Shown here in pieces: positions 6,680-9,658 of a stretch of DNA of 9,658 nucleotides. The position numbers and the translations under genes are program-made. The notes under the pieces were generated by a model. The model saw only the letters and a list, made by a program, of their open reading frames with translations, had not been told where the DNA came from and ran no database searches. Source of the stretch: Candidatus Susulua stagnicola (lineage in GTDB: Bacteria; Omnitrophota; Gorgyraeia; Duberdicusellales; 4484-171); contig JAVCBZ010000101.1 of assembly GCA_030765735.1 (NCBI GenBank), forward strand, positions 1-9,658, in the 5' to 3' direction. The first letter of the stretch is position 1. Each line of letters begins with the position of its first letter.

Positions 6680-7798
6680 TTAAACTTTTAAAGAATTCTT
6701 ATATATTCGGGGTATTTTTAAGGATAGGCAACTAACAATCTCATAAGAAATAGTACCAGCAATCTTAGCTAATTCTTCAATATCTATTTTTTTCCTTTTT
6801 CTTCTACCAACTAATACAACCTCATCACCAACTTTGATATCATTCCTCTTGCCTAAATCAATCATGACGTGATCCATACAAACTCGACCAGCAAGATTAA
6901 AAAAATTATCCTTAATGATTACTCTGCTCTTATTAGATAATGCCCAAGGATAACCATCAGCATAGCCTACAGCTACAGTAGCGATATTTCTTGTGCCTTT
7001 AGCAATATAACTACGACCATAGCTTATGCTCCTTCCTTTATTAATCTTCTTAATAAAGATAACCTTTGATTTCAAAGAAAGAACTGGCTTCAATTTTAGA
7101 TTAAGACCTTTGGCTGATTCAATTCCATAAAGAACAAGCCCCGGTCTAGCCATATTAAAATGAACATTAGGATATTTTATTATCCCAATACTATTAGCAC
7201 AATGACAAAACTTAAAAGTTATTCTTTCTCTTGCTAATTGCTTAATAAAATTATTAAAAATACTGATCTGATTATTAGTAAATTTTTTATCGCTATCAGC
7301 AACTGGAAAATGAGTATAAATCCCTTCAAAAGATAAATTTTTAAGATTATATAGTTTCTTTATAAAATCATGAGCTTTATTATAATAAACACCTAACCGG
7401 CCCATGCCAGTATCGATTTTTACATGAATTGGTATAATCCTATTGACTCTTCTAGCAGCTTTATCTAATTTACGAGCAAAACTTAAATCAACAACAGTCG
7501 GAGTTATGTTATAACGAATAAAATGATCAACAAACTCATTTAAAACAGCACTTAGGACAAGAAGTGAACCATCAAAGCCATCTTCTCTCAAAGCAATCGC
7601 TTCCTCAACGCTACCTACTCCAAAATAATCAACTCCTTGCCGGCCTAACTCTCTAGCCACTGACAATAAACCATGGCCGTAAGCAGATTGCTTTATAGTA
7701 GCAACTATTCTAACTCCTCGTCCAAGATATTTTTTAACCGCTCTTAAATTATGTCTTAAAGCTCTTAAATCAACTTCTATCCATAAAGGTCTAGTCAT
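6680..7798 (-). CDS. alr: Alanine racemase (PLP-dependent)
   Basis: A 372-residue alanine racemase of normal length, with the N-terminal TIM barrel and C-terminal beta domain. The PLP lysine is K36 in ATIKQSAYGHG, where most homologues read K-A-D/N-AYGHG. The second catalytic base is Y260 in ISYGRSY. Other family blocks are KIDTGMGRLG (127-136), ARPGLVLYG (217-225), VGYADGYPW (277-285) and GRVCMDHVMIDL (304-315). It interconverts L- and D-alanine in the cytoplasm, supplying D-Ala for peptidoglycan. The ATG lies 1 bp after the tsaB stop, and an AGAAGG ribosome binding site is embedded in the tsaB 3' end, so it is the last gene of the thiL-tsaE-tsaB-alr operon. The KQS substitution next to the catalytic lysine is the only oddity, and the catalytic pair is intact. 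Confidence 0.95.
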   Translation of the reverse strand: MTRPLWIEVDLRALRHNLRAVKKYLGRGVRIVATIKQSAYGHGLLSVARELGRQGVDYFGVGSVEEAIALREDGFDGSLLVLSAVLNEFVDHFIRYNITPTVVDLSFARKLDKAARRVNRIIPIHVKIDTGMGRLGVYYNKAHDFIKKLYNLKNLSFEGIYTHFPVADSDKKFTNNQISIFNNFIKQLARERITFKFCHCANSIGIIKYPNVHFNMARPGLVLYGIESAKGLNLKLKPVLSLKSKVIFIKKINKGRSISYGRSYIAKGTRNIATVAVGYADGYPWALSNKSRVIIKDNFFNLAGRVCMDHVMIDLGKRNDIKVGDEVVLVGRRKRKKIDIEELAKIAGTISYEIVSCLSLKIPRIYKNSLKV

Positions 7799-7799
7799 A

Positions 7800-8483
7800 T
7801 TATTTAACCTTCTTTCGTACCTGACAAGTTTTAGGATGTAGATATAACGGCTTAAGTTTATCTAAAGTAGTAAACCTACCTTTATTATAATACAATTCTG
7901 CCAAAGGCATAAGGTATTTTGCCTTAGGGAAAATATCCTTGGAATAGAAATTTAACCTAGAATTTAACTTTAGGATCTTGTCTCTTAGTTGTGACTCATA
8001 GGTAATTAACAAATATTTTTTATCAATTTTAATAAGCTCATATAATGTGATTAGCCTCTCTTTACCTATTTTAATGATATTATCGCCTCTAACTTTAAAA
8101 CAACTAAGGTAAATTAAGCCTCTTCTAGCATCAGTGACAACAGCTAGGTCAGAAGATTTATCTCTTAAGGGGTAAGCACAAGAATAAAACGAGGGAATTA
8201 CAATCGCTGGCTTAATTTTTGCAATCATAAAAGCTTTAATAACACTAAAAGATATCCTTAAACCAGTAAATGAACCTGGCCCAGATCCAATCACAAGAAC
8301 ATCAATATCCGATAAATCTATTTTTTCTTTTCTAAAACTACTATCAATATAATTAATAAGCTGAGAAGCACCAAACTTCAGTTTGCGATTTATATTAATC
8401 TCTTTATCCTTGCCATACCTTATATAAAGAGAAAGGTTAGCGCTGGTAGCATCAACTGCTAAAAAATTTACTTCTTTAGACAT
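7800..8483 (-). CDS. tsaB: tRNA t6A synthesis protein TsaB
   Basis: A 227-residue member of the ASKHA fold that includes TsaB (YeaZ) and TsaD. The N-terminal strand motif is FLAVDATSANLSL (about 7-19). The family's best-kept block, GSGPGSFTGLRIS, is at 66-78. In bacteria TsaB is an inactive paralogue of TsaD. It dimerises with TsaD and works with TsaE and TsaC/Sua5 to place threonylcarbamoyl on A37 of tRNAs that read ANN codons. The gene overlaps the tsaE stop by 8 bp (ATGTCTAA), which indicates tight translational coupling and fits a shared complex. The C-terminal half is poorly conserved, as is usual for TsaB. No tsaD or tsaC is visible in the window, so they must lie elsewhere. Confidence 0.92.
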   Translation of the reverse strand: MSKEVNFLAVDATSANLSLYIRYGKDKEININRKLKFGASQLINYIDSSFRKEKIDLSDIDVLVIGSGPGSFTGLRISFSVIKAFMIAKIKPAIVIPSFYSCAYPLRDKSSDLAVVTDARRGLIYLSCFKVRGDNIIKIGKERLITLYELIKIDKKYLLITYESQLRDKILKLNSRLNFYSKDIFPKAKYLMPLAELYYNKGRFTTLDKLKPLYLHPKTCQVRKKVK

Positions 8484-8970
8484 ATTTTTTATAATTTCTT
8501 TCTAAAGTTAATAATTTACTTTTTGGATATCCTATAGTTGAAAACTTGATATTACGAATATTCTCACCAAAGAATATAAACTCTAATCTTATATACTTAT
8601 CTAAATTACTTTTAATTTTATCACCCCATTCAATAAGAGTTATTGATTTTTTAGAATAAAGAAAATCATCAATACCTAGGTCAAATACATCAGCAAATTC
8701 TAAACGATATAAGTCAAGGTGAAGAACCGATAAATTCTTTAAATCATATTGTCTAAGTAATGTAAATGAAGGACTTAAGACTCTTTTTTTATAACCTAAA
8801 CCAGCCAATATCCCCTTAGTAAAAGTAGTTTTTCCTCCACCTAAAGCCCCTTCTAAAACAATTACATCTCCACCCGCTAAAGCCTTAGAAAATAGTTTAC
8901 CAAAATTAATAGTCTGGCTAGTTGAATTACTCTTTATTTTAAATCTTAAACTTTTACCTTCATCCTTCAT
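8476..8970 (-). CDS. tsaE: tRNA t6A synthesis ATPase TsaE
   Basis: A 164-residue P-loop protein, close to the family length with a slightly extended C-terminus. Walker A is GALGGGKTTF (41-50, with K47 and T48); most homologues have GAGKTT, so this one carries G for A. The family blocks SPSFTL (66-71, usually SPTFTL), HLDLYRL (84-90) and LIEWGDK (112-118, with E114 and W115) follow in the right order. TsaE hydrolyses ATP to reset the TsaB-TsaD complex during t6A synthesis. The ATG at 8968-8970 is the only one of three ATGs in a heptamer array that opens this frame. The AAGG of an upstream array copy (8978-8981) sits 7 nt before it and acts as the Shine-Dalgarno. The gene follows thiL by 16 bp and overlaps tsaB by 8 bp. 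Confidence 0.94.
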   Translation of the reverse strand: MKDEGKSLRFKIKSNSTSQTINFGKLFSKALAGGDVIVLEGALGGGKTTFTKGILAGLGYKKRVLSPSFTLLRQYDLKNLSVLHLDLYRLEFADVFDLGIDDFLYSKKSITLIEWGDKIKSNLDKYIRLEFIFFGENIRNIKFSTIGYPKSKLLTLERNYKKYV

Positions 8971-8988
8971 CCTTCATCCTTTATCCTT
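8961..8988 (-). repeat. AAGGATG heptamer array forming the tsaE RBS and start
   Basis: Four head-to-tail 7-bp copies. On the minus strand they read AAGGATA (8982-8988), then AAGGATG three times (8975-8981, 8968-8974, 8961-8967), followed by a partial AAGG. Each copy joins a Shine-Dalgarno core (AAGG) to an ATG. The three ATGs (8975-8977, 8968-8970, 8961-8963) are in three different frames. The first reads MKDEG then TGA, the second opens tsaE, and the third reads MKVKV then TAA. The thiL stop overlaps the upstream edge of the array. Confidence 0.9.
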
Positions 8989-9658
8989 ACAAGTGAGTAT
9001 AACCTTTAACTTTTAATTTAACGAGCTTATTATTATCCTTGATCTTATAGCCAACTTTTGCAGAAAAAATTTTACCTACATAATAAAACTTTTTCTTTAA
9101 AAGATTAATATTTTTTTCTGTTTCTCTGTTATCAATAGTAAAAATAAGCTCATAATCCTCGCCACGATATAAGTCTCCAACCCCCATAGTAGTAGGAATG
9201 TTTTTCTTATCCAAGATAGCACCTTTTTTGCTTAACTTTAATATCCGATATAAATCAAGAACAAAACCATCACTAATATCAATCATTGAATTAACCTTAA
9301 AATTTTTAACTAGATACTGAGCTTCTTTCAATCTCGGAGTAAAAGGTTTTTCAAAAGGTCTTTGACCTAATTTAGAAGTTATAAAAATATAATCTCCCAC
9401 TTTAGCGCCAGAACGAAGAATTGGTTTTTTGCAACTCCCTATTCCCCAAACATCTAAAACTAATTGCTTTGAACTTGAAGTATCCCCACCAACTAATGAA
9501 AACTTATATTCTTTAGATAATTCTAAAATTCCCTTTAGTATCTGCTTTAAATATTTTTGATCTAAGTCCTTTAGTACTCCTAAAGACACTCCAATGAATT
9601 TAGGCTCTCCCGCACAAGCAGCAAAATCAGATAAAACTCTAGCTACTGCTCTCTTGCC
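8987..9658 (-). CDS. thiL: Thiamine-monophosphate kinase ThiL, 5' end outside the window
   Basis: The frame is open to the window edge, so the start is missing; 223 residues are visible and about 60-70 N-terminal residues probably lie beyond 9658. The GTG at 9589 is internal, because the codons upstream still read as ThiL (RAVARVLSDFAACAGEPKFIGVSLG, matching the family pattern LSDxAAMGAxP...SL). Further blocks are VGGDTSSS, RSGAKVGDYIFIT, MIDISDGFVLDL and GEDYELIFTI, which build the ATP and metal-binding site shared with PurM-like enzymes. ThiL uses ATP to phosphorylate thiamine monophosphate to thiamine diphosphate. It is the upstream-most visible gene of the operon. The stop (TAA) is followed in frame by a second TAA at 8981-8983, just before the tsaE start. 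The thiL-tsaE-tsaB order also occurs in Bacillus subtilis (thiL-ydiB-ydiC). Confidence 0.94.
   Translation of the reverse strand, partial: GKRAVARVLSDFAACAGEPKFIGVSLGVLKDLDQKYLKQILKGILELSKEYKFSLVGGDTSSSKQLVLDVWGIGSCKKPILRSGAKVGDYIFITSKLGQRPFEKPFTPRLKEAQYLVKNFKVNSMIDISDGFVLDLYRILKLSKKGAILDKKNIPTTMGVGDLYRGEDYELIFTIDNRETEKNINLLKKKFYYVGKIFSAKVGYKIKDNNKLVKLKVKGYTHL

Noticed and set aside
6683..6700. Bidirectional terminator between lptG and alr
   Set aside because: Only short AT palindromes (CTTTTAAAG, AGAATTCT) without a GC stem; too weak to call.
1..9658. Defence island, prophage or other novel multi-gene system
   Set aside because: Every long coding frame belongs to a known signalling or housekeeping family, and there are no integrase, transposase, nuclease or phage genes.

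Overview
The window is AT-rich, densely packed bacterial DNA. The adjacent lptF and lptG homologues (lipopolysaccharide export permeases) point to a diderm bacterium with an LPS-type outer membrane. The style of the genes fits an uncultured Gram-negative lineage such as Omnitrophota: a long PAS/GAF sensor kinase, a PilZ protein, many Shine-Dalgarno-poor starts and heptameric tandem repeats between genes. That lineage call is inference; no marker gene here settles it.

Layout. (1) 1-3633, minus strand: a signalling cassette read kinase (934-3633), stand-alone receiver (489-875), PilZ c-di-GMP-binding protein (1-360). A TTGACA-type promoter lies ahead of the kinase and another ahead of the receiver. 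An 84-bp heptamer array fills most of the gap between receiver and PilZ. (2) 3634-3790: a divergent intergenic region. (3) 3791-6676, plus strand: a ComF-family phosphoribosyltransferase, then two LptF/LptG-family permeases. The first permease is split by a one-base frameshift near 4817-4837. (4) 6680-9658, minus strand, convergent with lptG and only 3 bp from it: a compact operon read thiL (5' end beyond the window), tsaE, tsaB, alr. A heptamer array forms the ribosome binding site and start of tsaE.

How the genes fit together. The kinase probably senses a small-molecule, redox or membrane cue through its PAS and GAF domains and phosphorylates the neighbouring receiver. The PilZ protein suggests a link to c-di-GMP-controlled surface behaviour. 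LptF and LptG would form the membrane part of the LptB2FG transporter. ThiL makes thiamine diphosphate, TsaE and TsaB act in tRNA t6A synthesis, and Alr supplies D-alanine for peptidoglycan.

I found no previously undescribed system. The genes are recognisable signalling and housekeeping families. The most useful leads are the broken lptF frame, the two 7-bp-period arrays (one built into a translation start), and the cysteine-rich PAS domain of the kinase.
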